This document shows positions 1 through 11,591 of a stretch of 64,000 nucleotides of DNA, in pieces. The position numbers were made by a program, and so were the translations under genes. Location of the stretch: the NCBI GenBank assembly GCA_029582265.1, contig CM055816.1, positions 89,929,204-89,993,203 on the forward strand. The letters are read 5' to 3'. Under the pieces are notes generated by a model. That model did not search any database and was not told the DNA's origin. It saw only the letters and a program-made list of their open reading frames with translations. The first letter of the stretch is position 1. The number at the start of each line of letters is the position of its first letter. The DNA is from Zoroaster sp. YZ-2022 (taxonomy: Eukaryota; Echinodermata; Asteroidea; Forcipulatida; Zoroasteridae).

Positions 1-440
1 AAAAAACGCCGTACCTACAGTTTAAATGGAATCGTTGAGTACATCTCCTGGCCTCCAACTGCATGTAGAAGGTTTAGTTTGAATATTCATGTTATGGAAG
101 GTTTTCAGACCAATCAGATTGTTCCGTCCACTTTTGGACTAATTCGCAATGTCTCTGTCTATGTGCCATCTCCTGCCAGGAGGTCGGCTGCCATGGTTTT
201 CGCAATAGGGTGTGTACAAACCGACGAACAACATTCCCAAGTCTGTGATCGAAGGTTAATGTCGGAGGTTAATACACAAGAGGGCGCTATTTAATGCGAT
301 ATACAGAGCCGTATTGGCTTCAGGCAGACGACCACGACCACAGACTTGGAACCAAGTCTAGTTTCTCACAAGCACATGTACATGGATACTTTGGAAAACT
401 TGAGCAAGGTGAGAATGTTAGTAGTCCTTATAGGCAATAC

Positions 441-1574
441 TACGGAGCCCCTAAAGGGACATATGATGAAAACAAATTTACGTGCGAAGAAATAATTTGA
501 GTTCTTTATTTCGAGCGCTCGAAATCATTTCGCGCACTCGAAATAAATTATTTCGTCCCCTCGAAATCATTTCGTGCTCTCGAAATCATTTCGTGCTCTC
601 GAAATCATTTCGTGCGTTTGAAATCATTTCGTGCGCTCGAAATCATTTCGTGAGCTCGGAATCATTACGCAAATCAAGTAAAACAACTCTCAGTCACTGT
701 TTCAGATAAAAATGTGCATTTTGTGTCAGGTCTAATGTATACTCCGTATAGGCCTACGTAATGAAGACTCCATTATACAGGGTGGTCCCAAAAAAAATGA
801 CACTTTTTATTTTGTAATAATTTCTACAAATGTTGCAGTTTTCCCAAAAATTTTCTGCCAGGGGTGGGATACCGCTGTAAGTTTATACCGTGAAAAGCAT
901 TTTCAAAATGTCCACTTTTTTCCTCACTTTTTCTAGTAATTAATAACATGTTCGATCCAAGCCCCTTGCTGCTGGATCACGGCTGCCTCCCCCTCCCTAA
1001 AATTGTTCACAACTCTCTCCAACATGTATCTTGGAATTCTCCTTATTTCTCTCCTGATGTTTTTCTTCAGTCTCTTGATTGTGTTAGGGTTTTGTCCTGG
1101 TAGACTCTATCCTTCACGTAACCTCAGAGGAAGTAGTCTGGGGGTTGAGGTCGGGGGTATATGGGGGCCACGGGTTGTCCGTCCTCCGCGGAATTAGCAA
1201 GTCCCCTGGAAAATACTGTCTCAGGTACTCAAGAGTGCGGTTTGAGCAGGTTTATGAACAATGCGGTTTGTGAACAATATTTATTTTAATGTTAAGGCAC
1301 CAAATGATTTCGAGCTCACGAAATACTTTATTTCGAGCGCACGAAATAAATGATTTCGAGCGCTCGAAATGATTTCCAGTGCACGAAATGATTACGAGTG
1401 CACGAAATGATTTCGAGTGCACAAAATATTATATTTCGAGTGCACGAAATTATTTCGTGAGCACGAAATTATTTCGTGAGCACGAAATTATTTCGAGCGC
1501 ACGAAATAAAGAACTCAAATTATTTCTTCGCACGTAAATTTGTTTTCATCATATGTCCCCTTAGGGGCTCCGTA
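441..1574. mobile_element. 1.1-kb fold-back (long inverted repeat) element
   Basis: The left arm begins TACGGAGCCCCTAAAGGGAC and the right arm ends with its inverted counterpart GGGGCTCCGTA. Arms of more than 80 bp match in inverted orientation, including the stretch reading ATTTACGTGCGAAGAAATAA. Inside both arms the word CGAAATNATTTCG is iterated many times in both orientations. The element is bordered by direct CAATAC copies at 435-440 and 1575-1580, which look like a target duplication. No transposase is visible, so it is non-autonomous. A degenerate ORF at 1003-1197 in the centre has no recognisable product. Confidence 0.75.
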
Positions 1575-1580
1575 CAATAC

Positions 1581-1886
1581 ACAAAAGATGAGTTTTATGT
1601 TTTTCTTGAAGGAGTCAACAGATTGAGATTCACGAATGTACAGAGGTAAATCATTCCAAAGGCGTGGAGCCACAACTTCAAAAGATCTGTCACCCCAAGA
1701 ATGTTTTGACTTTTGTTCAGCCAGCAGAAATTTTGCACTGGAACGTAACTTGCGAGAGGGGGCATAACATTTCAACAAGTCAGACATATATAATGGTGCA
1801 CAATCATTCAAAGATTTGAAAACGATAAGCAATATTTTATAAATAGTACGATATGATATTGGCAGCCAATGCAGAAAAGCATCCAT
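1581..1886 (-). pseudogene. LINE (non-LTR retrotransposon) ORF2 C-terminal fragment
   Basis: An open frame read from 1886 downwards carries the motifs typical of the end of CR1/L2/Jockey-type reverse transcriptase ORFs: LHWLPISYR, a YKILLIVFKSLN-like block, APLYMSDLL, and GDRSFEVVAPRLWNDLP followed by SFKKNIK. The N-terminal RT core is absent. The frame runs into the fold-back element at its 3' side, which appears to have inserted next to or into the LINE tail. Dead fragment; the clade is uncertain. Confidence 0.75.
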
Positions 1887-2880
1887 AAGAAAGGTACTAA
1901 CGTTACTTTTTAATCTTATTCATTTGAAAATGAAAAAAAAAGTACTAGATGTCATGTGGAGAAGTACGAAAATACAAAATACAAAACTGTTTATATTTAT
2001 ACACACTTTTGTCTGGCGGGGTACCATCCAGCTACTGTAAAGGTATAAGGCACATGGTCTATAGTAATGGTTAGTCCAAAATAATCAAATTGTCGAGTTA
2101 TATAAGTTATTTGGTATAAAGCTCTGAGTATAAAATGTTCAACATAATTTTAAAAGCAGTTTTACCAACATTCCCAATATCATAGGTTAAATAACCAGCC
2201 AATTTAAACACTGCGTCATTCTGTTTCGCACGAATTTGAATGCTGCTCAAAATCAATTTCGTTTATGAGTAGGCAATTGTACTCTTGCGTCATGCGATTT
2301 AAACAAAATAACCATCGAATTTAACAATCCACTCGAACATCATTCAATTTTGCAGGAGCTTTTCGCGGCGCGTATTTGGTCATTCAAATTCATTATTCAT
2401 TAATTCATGCATTCATTCATTCTGGTTTTATTATCAAAACTCATTGCAGTACATATTAAAAACTGAATTGCGAGTCGATTTACAAGTTACAAGTAAAAAA
2501 GTATATATACATGAATTTACTGATGATAAAAAACTACTGTACGTACACATTAAAATTACTAAAAACATTTAAGGCTAAATAGCTAAACTGCAACAATACT
2601 ACACTTGTTTAAAAAAACGTTGAAAGTTACAGTTTATACATTTAAAAAACGAAGTAGAATTAAAATTACAATTACATCAACCCAATGGGATACCGTAGTG
2701 TTTTACAATGTACTGCACAGTATGCATTATGCAAAGTATGCACCACATCACAAAACACAGCAAAAGAAAACAACATTGTCTCAGGAAAGCCATAAACCTA
2801 TAAACTATAAAATGGGTACACCGTTGTCAGTATATTAAGATTTAGTTTTGATTTATCTTATCTTATTAATCTACTTACTT
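1887..2880. other. Non-coding AT-rich stretch
   Basis: No gene, convincing splice-supported exon, or structured repeat is visible. The 77-codon ORF at 2605-2838 is low-complexity, lysine/threonine-rich and looks fortuitous. Confidence 0.5.
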
Positions 2881-3820
2881 TACTTTGTTAATTAGTCTAC
2901 ACAAAGCTGGGAAGCAGGAGTTCTTGAATCTGTCAGTATTGCAATATATCTCACTTTGCATATTACAATTCCTAAGTATTCTCCCACACGTTTCCATTGG
3001 CGGATCCAGGGGGGCTAAGGGGGCTGTAGCCCTCCTAAAATCGTTAAAACATTTTTTTTAAATGGAGAGAAAAAGAGAGAGAAGGGAGAGGAGAACGCAC
3101 TCTCATTTCCCCCTCATGCACTGTGCTTTGTTTTTCTCTCCCTTTGATTATTTCATTGTAATTTTTGTAGTTTTGAAAAATAATTGTTTTTGATTCTCAG
3201 CCCCCCCTAAAAATGTTCTGGATCCGCCCATGGTTTCCCCCCCTCTTTTTAGGTAGTACGTCATGGATAATTGTATTAAGACTCTTAGCAAACTCAAGCA
3301 GAGTATCTTCCCTTCTTTGATCTAGTTGTTTAAGATTAAGTAGCTTAATTGCTTGATCATAGGATACAAATTGTTGTCCGAGAATAATCCTACATGCACG
3401 CTTCTGAATGGATTCAAGCTCCTTAGATTGTGCTACAGTTAAACCAGAGTGCCATACAGGACACGCATACTCGGTTATAGGTCTTATGTGACTAATATAA
3501 ATTTGTTTCAAGTGATTACAAGGCATTCCAAATCTTTTCAACCATGTCAACATGTGCAATCTCTTGCCGGCCCTATTAACAACATCACACTATCAATAGT
3601 AAGCGATTGTAATGTGGGTTGAGACTTTATTAGCAAAAGAAATGTCCATACGATTAGTTTTCTCAGTATTGATTATCATGTTATTGTCCCTGGTCCATTG
3701 TGTAAGTTCATTTAATTGTTCTTGAAGTTTGAGTGGAGTTTTCTTGTTGTGTTTACACATTTGACAATCTTCACAAATTCTTCTATAATTTATACAAGAA
3801 AAAACACAAACAATTAACAT
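2880..3820 (-). pseudogene. LINE reverse transcriptase C-terminal remnant, interrupted by a MITE
   Basis: Read on the minus strand, 3593-3820 encodes LQEQLNELTQWTRDNNM followed by IINTEKT, the stretch after the RT palm. The segment 3231-3559 encodes KQIYISHIRPITEYACPVWH and ELESIQKRACRIILG, the classic thumb/post-RT region of Jockey/CR1-like LINEs. A deletion or frameshift around 3560-3592 separates the two. Beyond the MITE at 2999-3230 the frame continues with a TDRFKNSCFPA-like ending. Clearly non-functional. The polymerase catalytic residues are not in the preserved part. Confidence 0.75.
2999..3230. mobile_element. MITE with GGCGGATCCAG ends, copy 1
   Basis: The ends are GGCGGATCCAGG (left) and CTGGATCCGCC (right), in inverted orientation, with G-rich/C-rich subterminal tracts around GGCTGTAGCC and CAGCCCCCCC. 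A second copy with the same ends and interior lies at 23,714-23,992. It interrupts the LINE ORF on the minus strand: LINE-like residues resume on the far side (2880-2998). Confidence 0.75.
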
Positions 3821-3839
3821 TAAATGTTAAATTTAAAAA

Positions 3840-4260
3840 ATATATCACTATATTTTCAAAGAAAGTATACAACTTCTAGCCCCGCCTACTTGTTTGCATA
3901 TTTATAAAACAACCAAAATTACAAACATTCTGTGACCAAGGTAATTTGGTTGCCAAATAACCATTGTATTTGTCACTTGTTGTTACAAGTGTTAACCAAT
4001 CCATTTTTAGAGTGCAACAGACACGATGGCCTTCTTTTAGGACTTCAAAGTCTCGGCTCAGTATTTTTTCGATTAAATAAAAGATGGATGCCGACGACTT
4101 GCCTTTCTCTTTCTGCTCTGTCTCTTATATTTCTGGATAAAAAAAGAAAATAATGTTTGTTGCTCATAAGTAATATATGTAGGCTAAGTAAGCTAAGGAT
4201 AAGTAGTCTAAATACTGTTTTGCGGCGACACCACGTGAAATTCTCAAATTGAGTCGTACC
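3840..4260. other. Non-coding stretch
   Basis: No gene or repeat is recognised. The 73-codon ORF at 3932-4153 has no recognisable features. Confidence 0.4.
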
Positions 4261-4325
4261 TGAAAAGAACTGGAGGTTACAACTCGACGTTTCGATCAGT
4301 ATGCTCTGATCGTCTTTAGGAGAAT
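4205..4325 (-). mobile_element. Penelope-type terminal fragment with hammerhead-like hairpin (degenerate)
   Basis: It resembles the fragment at 5208-5317: a GACACCACGTG block, a CTGAAAAGAACTGG block, then on the minus strand a GATCAG/CTGATC stem followed by GAAACGTCGAGTTG. The usual CTGAAGA core reads CTAAAGA here, so a ribozyme would be impaired. It lies downstream of the last recognised exon of the Ig gene. Confidence 0.6.
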
Positions 4326-4535
4326 TGTGTTTAGGTCTCAGTTAAATTCCCTCACACTTTCCAATGTTTCATTGTTTTTGGGTCTTCAATAATGTGGGAC
4401 TTTATGCCATCCCTATTCTGTGTAATCGGACTACAGGGTGGAGCTATTAACTTTAAGCGTTAAAGTGTAAGACTTACACTGGAGAAGGAAGATAATCAAA
4501 CGGAGGGCAGAAAGGCGCCACCCAATTTTACTTAC

Positions 4536-7500
4536 CACTGTGCATGCCAACAGCATCAGCATGATTAAGAAGGCAACACTACCAAGAGAACTACCAAGAA
4601 CTACCCAAACCCAGACACCAACTGGCTTGACCGATGAGTTAGTTGGCAAAATCTCCAAAAGGTTGTCATCTTTGGCGTTTACATCATCAACTTCGAAAAT
4701 ATCGTCATTTGTAACGAAATTATCTGTTTTAAAAGGGGGAAAAGGGTTGGTAAGGTTATCTTCTTAATTCCATTCATAAATGTGAAATATCAGTTACTTG
4801 TACAACAAAGAACGCTTATAAATCATTAATTAATATAAATACGTAATTCCCATTGTCTACTAATTTACCTGTGACGCCAAGAGAAAGTTTGTTAATGGTC
4901 ACTGTCATTTGACTGCTACTCCTATCTCCCAGAGCAGCACCGAAGGCTTTGCATCTATATCGTGTGTCAGTACTAACTGATGTCAACTGGATTGAGGTTG
5001 TAAATGTGTTGTTGATCATAAACCAGCCTGCAGGGAAACAAGAATTGTAATATGGAAATCAGTGTCGTTAAGAGTACACACAAAACTTACAAGAATTGTA
5101 ATACATTAATGGAAACCAGTGTCGTTAATTAAGAGTACACACAAAACTTACAAGAATTGTAATAGGTAAAACTTGTAGCTTTGCATGGTGAGGATGATAA
5201 GTAAGACTAATTGCGGTGACACCATGTGGAAGCTCAATTGAGTAGTAATTAGTTCTGAAAAGAACTGGGGGTACAACTCGACGTTTCGATCAGTATGCTC
5301 TGATCGTCTTCAGGAGAATGTAATACATTAATGGAAACCAGTGTCGTTAAGAGTACACACAAAACTTACAAGAATTGTAATACATTAATGGAAACCAGTG
5401 TCGTTAAGAGTACACACAAAACTTACAAGAATTGTAATACATTAATGGAAACCAGTGTCGTTAATTAAGAGTACACACAAAACTTACAAGAACTGTAATA
5501 CATTAATGGAAACAAGTGTCGTTAATTAAGAGTACACAAAACTTACAAGAATTGTAATACCATTAATGGAAACAAGTGTCGTTAATTAAGAGTACACACA
5601 AAACTTACAAGAACTGTAATACATTAATGGAAACAAGTGTCGTTAATCAGTACACACAAAACTTCAGGAGAATGTAATACATTAATGGAAACCAGTGTCG
5701 TTAAGAGTACACACAAAACTTACAAGAATTGTAATACATTAATGGAAACCAGTGTCGTTAATTAAGAGTACACACAAAACTTACAAGAATTGTAATACAT
5801 TAATGGAAACCAGTGTCGTTAATTAAGAGTACACACAAAACTTACAAGAATTGTAATACATTAATGGAAACCAGTGTCGTTAATTAAGAGTACACACAAA
5901 ACTTACAAGAATTGTAATACATTAATGGAAACCAGTGTCGTTAATTAAGAGTACACACAAAACTTACAAGAATTGTAATACATTAATGGAAACAAGTGTC
6001 GTTAATTAAGAGTACACACAAAACTTACAAGAATTGTAATACATTAATGGAAACCAGTGTCGTTAAGAGTACACACAAAACTTACAAGAATTGTAATACA
6101 TTAATGGAAACCAGTGTCGTTAATTAAGAGTACACACAAAACTTACAAGAATTGTAATACATTAATGGAAACAAGTGTCGTTAATTAAGAGTACACACAA
6201 AACTTACAAGAATTGTAATACATTAATGGAAACCAATGTCGTTAATTAAGAGTACACACAAACTTACAAGAATTGTAATACATTAATGGAAACCAGTGTC
6301 ATTAAGAGTACACACAAAACTTACAAGAATTGTAATACATTAATGGAAACCAGTGTCGTTAATTAAGAGTACACACAAAACTTACAAGAATTGTAATACA
6401 TTAATGGAAACAAGTGTCGTTAATTAAGAGTACACACAAAACTTACAAGAATTGTAATACATTAATGGAAACCAGTGTCGTTAATTAAGAGTACACACAA
6501 AACTTACAAGAATTGTAATACATTAATGGAAACAAGTGTCGTTAATTAAGAGTACACACAAAACTTACAAGAATTGTAATACATTAATGGAAACCAGTGT
6601 CGTTAATTAAGAGTACACACAAAACTTACAAGAATTGTAATACATTAATGAAAACAATTGTCGTTAATTAAGAGTACACACAAAACTTACAAGAATTGTA
6701 ATACATTAATGGAAACCAATGTCGTTAATTAAGAGTACACAAAACTTACAAGAATTGTAATACATTAATGGAAACCAGTGTCGTTAAGAGTACACACAAA
6801 ACTTACAAGAATTGTAATACATTAATGGAAACAAGTGTCGTTAATTAAGAGTACACACAAAACTTACAAGAATTGTAATACATTAATGGAAACCAGTGTC
6901 GTTAATTAAGAGTACACACAAAACTTACAAGAATTGTAATACATTAATGGAAACAAGTGTCGTTAATTAAGAGTACACACAAAACTTACAATTGTAATAC
7001 ATTAATGAAAACCAGTGTCGTTAATTAAGAGTACACACAAAACTTACAAGAATTGTAATACATTAATGGAAACCAATGTCGTTAAGAGTACACACAAAAC
7101 TTACAAGAATTGTAATACATTAATGGAAACCAGTGTCGTTAAGAGTACACACAAAACTTACAAGAATTGTAATACATTAATGGAAACAAGTGTCGTTAAT
7201 TAAGAGTACACACAAAACTTACAAGAATTGTAATACATTAATGAAAACCAGTGTCGTTAATTAAGAGTACACACAAAACTTACAAGAATTGTAATACATT
7301 AATGGAAACCAATGTCGTTAAGAGTACACACAAAACTTACAAGAATTGTAATACATTAATGGAAACCAGTGTCGTTAAGAGTACACACAAAACTTACAAG
7401 AATTGTAATACATTAATGGAAACAAGTGTCGTTAATTAAGAGTACACACAAAACTTACAAGAATTGTAATACATTAATGGAAACAAGTGTCATTAAGAGT

Positions 7501-9699
7501 ACACACAAAACTTACAAGAATTGTAATACATTAATGGAAACAAGTGTCGTTAAGAGTACACACAAAACTTACAAGAATTGTAATACATTAATGGAAACAA
7601 GTGTCGTTAAGAGTACACACAAAACTTTCTACAAGAAAGGGAAAAGGGTGGCGAAGAAACTTTGTTTTCTGGTGAAGTATGAAATATAATGGCAACACCA
7701 TTAGCTACAATGCAACTTAATAACGAACTATTCATATATTACGTAGTCGTTTCAATTCGTTCTTTGTAATTCTCTTGCCTAAAAATAAATTCTCCTTTTC
7801 TGACCTATACTCAGTTTATTTATTTTTTGCCCAGTCTATGAAAATATAGCGGCCCTATACAATTACACAAGAGAGTAGCTTGAGATCATTAAACTCATTT
7901 GTAAAAGTGGGAGGCCCCAATAATGGAGGCCCCACCCTCACCTAAATGTCACTGCAATGAATAAAGTATATATTTTTAATAAGGAAGTAATTATTTCGTT
8001 TAATTACCGTGGTTTGTTGTGTTTTCTGGTAGGATTGTATGCTGGATGGTTTGGGTGTCGTTGATAAGTTCTGTTTGACCATCTCCCAAGACACGAAGCC
8101 ATTGCAGTCTCACAACAGGTTTGGCATTTTTCACGATGCAAGTGTGTGTGGAATTTTCAGATGCTACCTTCAGTTCACATTCTGCGTCTGATGGGCGTTC
8201 ATGACAGCCAACAACACGAGGGGATGGCTCATTCGGGGAAACTATAATTGTATTGATTGGGAGAAGTGAAAAATGAAATGAAACAATCCAGCCATGTTGC
8301 TAACTAAAGAAATGTTATTTATTTGAAGATAGTTTGTCTAGGCCATCCATGCAGGTGGTGACGTTTACAGCAATTGATAATTTAACAATGATTGAATAAA
8401 TAATTATAAACAAATCCCAAACAGCAATAATATTACGCTGAAAAGAAGAACCGTCAATTTGAAAAGTGGAGACCATAGTACAGCCCTATGCAATCAAACT
8501 CGAAGTTATCACTTTAAATGAGTCGATATATACTTGCCTTTGACAGTAACTGGCACAACTCCATCCTGAACAATCTTTAATTTCGGCTTGAGCTTAAAGA
8601 AATAATTTCCCTCGTTCAAGTCGGTGACATTCTCAATTATCAGAGAATAGTTACTGTCGATATTATAAACACCTTCTGAGATTCCATTTTGGGGTGCAGT
8701 TTTCCCTTGGAAGTGTGAGATTAAGAGAAATGGGCTTTTCATTCGTTTGAAGTACCAGTACATGGAGTCGACTTTTTCTACCGTGAATTTGTTGGATGCG
8801 ATGAGAGGACATGGCACGATCCCACGGCGGCCTCGTTCTAAGAACATGGCCTGGTTCTTGAAGATCTGAATCACTTAAGAACAATAAACAACAATCTAAT
8901 CAGAACAGAGTTGATTAAGAAACGCGCGTATTATACAATATAAATTTAATGTACAATATTTGACAGAACCTGTATAGTTACCCCCGCACCCAGTTAAAAA
9001 CAAACAAACAAACGTTAACCAGTGTAATCACATACAAAATTCAGGGCATTCAACATCAAAAGGGGTGGGGGTGGGGTGGAGATGGTTCTCGATGAGACGT
9101 GTGCTTGTGTCAAAGGTGTGGCAACAATAATCTTTCTAGTCAGAATTGTAAGCTCCCGGATGTTCTATGCTACTGGTCAGGGTAGACCCTTGCATCGAAA
9201 AATAAATTCCTCTTCTCTTTGTTCACATAAATAAGAATGAATAGTTTTCCCCCAAATAAATTGACTAAATACATACGTACGTAAATCAGTTTAACCCTAA
9301 CGTCCTAGGCATTTATTTGGGGTCCAGTACACTGTACTACAAAATACTGCTCAGTTCTCATAGACCAGTGTAGTAAAAGTACACTGTACTACAAAATACT
9401 ACTCAATTCTCATAGACCAGTGTAGTAAAAGTACACTGTACTACAAAATACTACTCAATTCTCATAGACCAGTGTAGTAAAAGTACTCCATACTGCAGTT
9501 TACTCAAGTAGTATTTTGTAGTATTCAGTGAGGTTAGGGTTAAATTAATAGTGTCTGTTTGTCCGTTGATCTGTCGGTGTGTCAATGTATTGATTGATTG
9601 GGAATGTGCTGCGGTTTCATTTTACATTTATATAGTGATACATGTTGTGTACTTACTTAGTCCTACAATGAATATTGACAATTTTGCTCTAAGCTTCAT
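4536..9699 (-). CDS. Type I membrane protein with two immunoglobulin-like domains (exons reconstructed, 3' end open)
   Basis: Five minus-strand exons join in phase: 9657-9699 (ATG, short hydrophobic leader), 8538-8873 (V-like Ig domain), 8008-8241 and 4869-5027 (second Ig domain, split), 4536-4723 (stalk plus membrane span). All four introns are phase 1, as is usual for extracellular modules. The reconstructed part is 306 codons. Domain 1 has PCPL and MYWYF, the first Cys and core Trp, but the usual DxGxYxC reads NEGNYFFK, so the second Cys is missing. Domain 2 has a Cys pair ending in RYRCKAFG. Sequons include NYS, NVT, NST, NDT, NTT and NSS. The membrane segment is about residues 280-306 (VGVWVWVVLGSS onward). 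The intron after 8538 starts GC (AAAG/gcaagt), a canonical GC-AG donor. Either a cytoplasmic exon lies below 4536, or the frame reads on unspliced to a stop near 4431. Role unknown; adhesion or immune recognition is an inference from architecture. Confidence 0.72.
5040..7630. repeat. Tandem array of about 43 units of 57/61 bp in an Ig-gene intron
   Basis: The unit contains GAGTACACACAAAACTTACA, then AGAATTGTAATACATTAATG, then GAAACCAGTGTCGTTAATTA. Units with TTAATTAAG are 61 bp and units with a single TTAAG are 57 bp. Single-base variants (CCAGTG, CAAGTG, CCAATG) recur along the array. A 236-bp higher-order block of four units occurs twice (7015-7203 and 7251-7439 translate identically). A Penelope-type terminus interrupts the array near 5190-5317. 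The short ORFs inside (repeating KSTHKTYKNCNTLMET) are by-products of the period, not genes. The array begins right beside the acceptor of the exon at 4869-5027. Confidence 0.95.
5208..5317 (-). mobile_element. Penelope-type terminal fragment with hammerhead-like hairpin
   Basis: A 110-bp non-array insert inside the tandem repeat. On the minus strand it reads CTCCTGAAGAC, a 6-bp stem GATCAG/CTGATC with loop AGCATA, then GAAACGTCGAGTTG. CTGANGA-stem-GAAAC is the core order of hammerhead ribozymes, known from Penelope-like elements. The remaining part (TTAGTTCTGAAAAGAACTGG, GACACCATGTG) recurs at 4205-4325 and 58,293-58,345. Ribozyme activity is inferred, not shown. Confidence 0.65.
9291..9543. 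mobile_element. TTAA-type MITE (TTAACCCTAAC ends) with internal tandem repeat
   Basis: It begins TTAACCCTAACG and ends GTTAGGGTTAA, with TTAA at both borders. The interior is about three tandem 60-bp units built on AGTACACTGTACTACAAAAT and CTCATAGACCAGTGTAGTA. It sits just upstream (within about 160 bp on the low-coordinate side) of the first exon of the Ig gene, in its first intron. Confidence 0.8.
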
Positions 9700-9835
9700 C
9701 TTGTGTTATATACCTGCAGGGCAAAAAGTACAATGCGTCAATTGGTTTGAGCAAGTTTCTTTGCTCATGGGCGTAGCGAAGGCATTTTATTTGGGGGTAT
9801 GGAACTTGGAAGCCAATATGTAGACTGACATCAGT

Positions 9836-10780
9836 GGCGTAGCCAGGATTTTCAGAGTGGGGGAATTTTTTTTGTGGGTAAATTTACCAACACAACACAA
9901 TTATGTAAAATACAATTATTGGAGGGGGTGTCACCCCCCCCCCCCCGTTCGCTCGCTACGGCCCTGTCTTTGTCTAACTATTTTAAACAAGCATTTAATA
10001 GGTTTGGTCATTACTGCATCAGATGCTTCCCTGACTGTCGGTGATTGATGACCGTACAGTACTCTGATATTAAACTAGTTACAGTAAAAAACGGTGACGT
10101 GCTTTTCAAAATAAGGTATCCTCAATTTACCCTAAATGACGCACCTAAGGTTATATAATCAACTGGACGGTAACTTACAAATGAAATTAGCAGTTTGGTG
10201 TTTTGGTTTGTTTCAGTGAAGGATTCTCTTGTAAAATGCTGAATTTCAATGTATGATCATAATTATACGTGGATGTCTTCAGCGCCGTTTTTTGAGACGC
10301 ACAGAACTGTGGTCATCAAAAAATTTATGTTGGTATAATGACTCACCCCAAACTGTTAAAGTTGATAGGGGCACAGAAAATGCACCCAAGAAGAGAAACA
10401 GTTGAATCATGTTTCATCCTATTCCAGATGGTTGTAAAATTGTTTTTTATCTTGAAAATAAAAATATTGTTCTAGATTTTTAAAATAAAATGGTATAATT
10501 TGGAGAAGCTCTCAAAACTTTTAATCAATATTCTTGAAAGACCAATAAAATGGAAAGTGATTAAAATTTTTGCAAAAAGTACTTTAAAACTTTGAAATGT
10601 GTACAAATTATGTTAACATTTTGTCATATAAAAGATTTCTTTTCATAACCATGATATTAATGTTTCATTTTCTCAATAATTTTCCACTTCCGACGAAATA
10701 AACACCAACGAATTAAGTAGTCTTCGTTCGCTTCTTCTATAAGGAATGTGTCCATTTTGAGGATCAGTCTTTCTTTAAAA
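9836..10780. other. Non-coding; MITE-like fragment with GTGGCGTAGCC end
   Basis: At 9836-9970 a GTGGCGTAGCCAGG start is followed by a poly-C tract and GCTACGGCC, resembling a degenerate miniature element. The rest (about 10,000-10,780) is AT-rich sequence with no recognisable gene. Confidence 0.4.
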
Positions 10781-10825
10781 AATCATTGCAAATGCAAAGC
10801 ATTCATATCTTTTGGTTTCCACAGA

Positions 10826-11018
10826 CAATAAGCCTTATCGCTAATAGCACTGAAGCAATTGCCGCAAAGCATACAGGGATACAAAAAGGGGCATCTGTTT
10901 GGCGCAGCTTTTGTGACGTCAATATTTTGTTTGTCGATCCGCGCGGCACGCAGTGGCGCTGTTGCGCCCACAGACATCCCACAATTCCTTGCAGCTGCTA
11001 TTGGCGATAAGGCTTATA
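10826..11018. mobile_element. MITE with ATAAGCCTTATCGC inverted ends
   Basis: The left end reads ATAAGCCTTATCGCTAATAGCA. The right end reads TGCTATTGGCGATAAGGCTTAT. Terminal inverted repeats are about 22 bp with a mismatch, around a roughly 150-bp GC-richer interior. No coding capacity. Confidence 0.7.
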
Positions 11019-11029
11019 GCTCGTTGACG

Positions 11030-11590
11030 GCATAGAACAATAAAATCACCGATGTTCGTGAAAAAATTTGAGGTCATGTAAATCCCTTACTATTTGTATC
11101 TAGTAAAATCAGTGGTTAAACAACTTTTTCCACTTTCACAAGCACTAGCTTTTTATCTTTTGAGTCTTTTTTTTTAGTATTTATTTTTTAGTACTTTTAT
11201 ATATCACATTTCTTTATCTTTTTTTATAGTGCAATTTTAATTGTCTTCTTTTGTGGTTTTATGTATTGTCTAATGGCAGTCGGAAAACAACTCGATAGTA
11301 ATTAAGTTTACTTTTTTGTAATCCTTCAGGTGTGCCATTGTCCTGTCTTTAAAATGTTTATTGTCTAATCAATTTGTGTATATTTATTAATTCTTGCCTC
11401 TTGTTTAATATGCATTTGATCTATAATGTATGTATTTTAATGTTTTTACCTGAGAAATTAATAAATGAAATGAAAATGAAATCATACAATTTCACTGTGA
11501 TTTTTATTTTTGTAACAAGTATGACTTAGATAAGTTTATGCAACCATTAATACGCCACAGTTTTGTAAGTTTTCAGAGAAATGCTAAGTA
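11030..11590. other. Non-coding AT-rich stretch
   Basis: T-rich sequence with no ORF, repeat or RNA gene that I can recognise. Confidence 0.4.
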
Positions 11591-11591
11591 G

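Noticed and set aside
1003..1197. Small membrane protein ORF with a Leu/Phe-rich segment
   Set aside because: Lies in the centre of a fold-back element, has no homologous features and no splice context.
5040..7630. CRISPR-like array
   Set aside because: Units are contiguous without unique spacers, and the context is a eukaryotic intron.
7015..7689. Repeated frame encoding KSTHKTYKNCNTLMET units, resembling a repeat protein
   Set aside because: It is a frame of the intronic 57/61-bp array; stops appear wherever the 61-bp variant shifts phase, and it lies antisense within a spliced gene's intron.
10783..11010. Overlapping frames on both strands near 10.8-11.0 kb
   Set aside because: They coincide with a MITE whose inverted ends generate matching frames on both strands.
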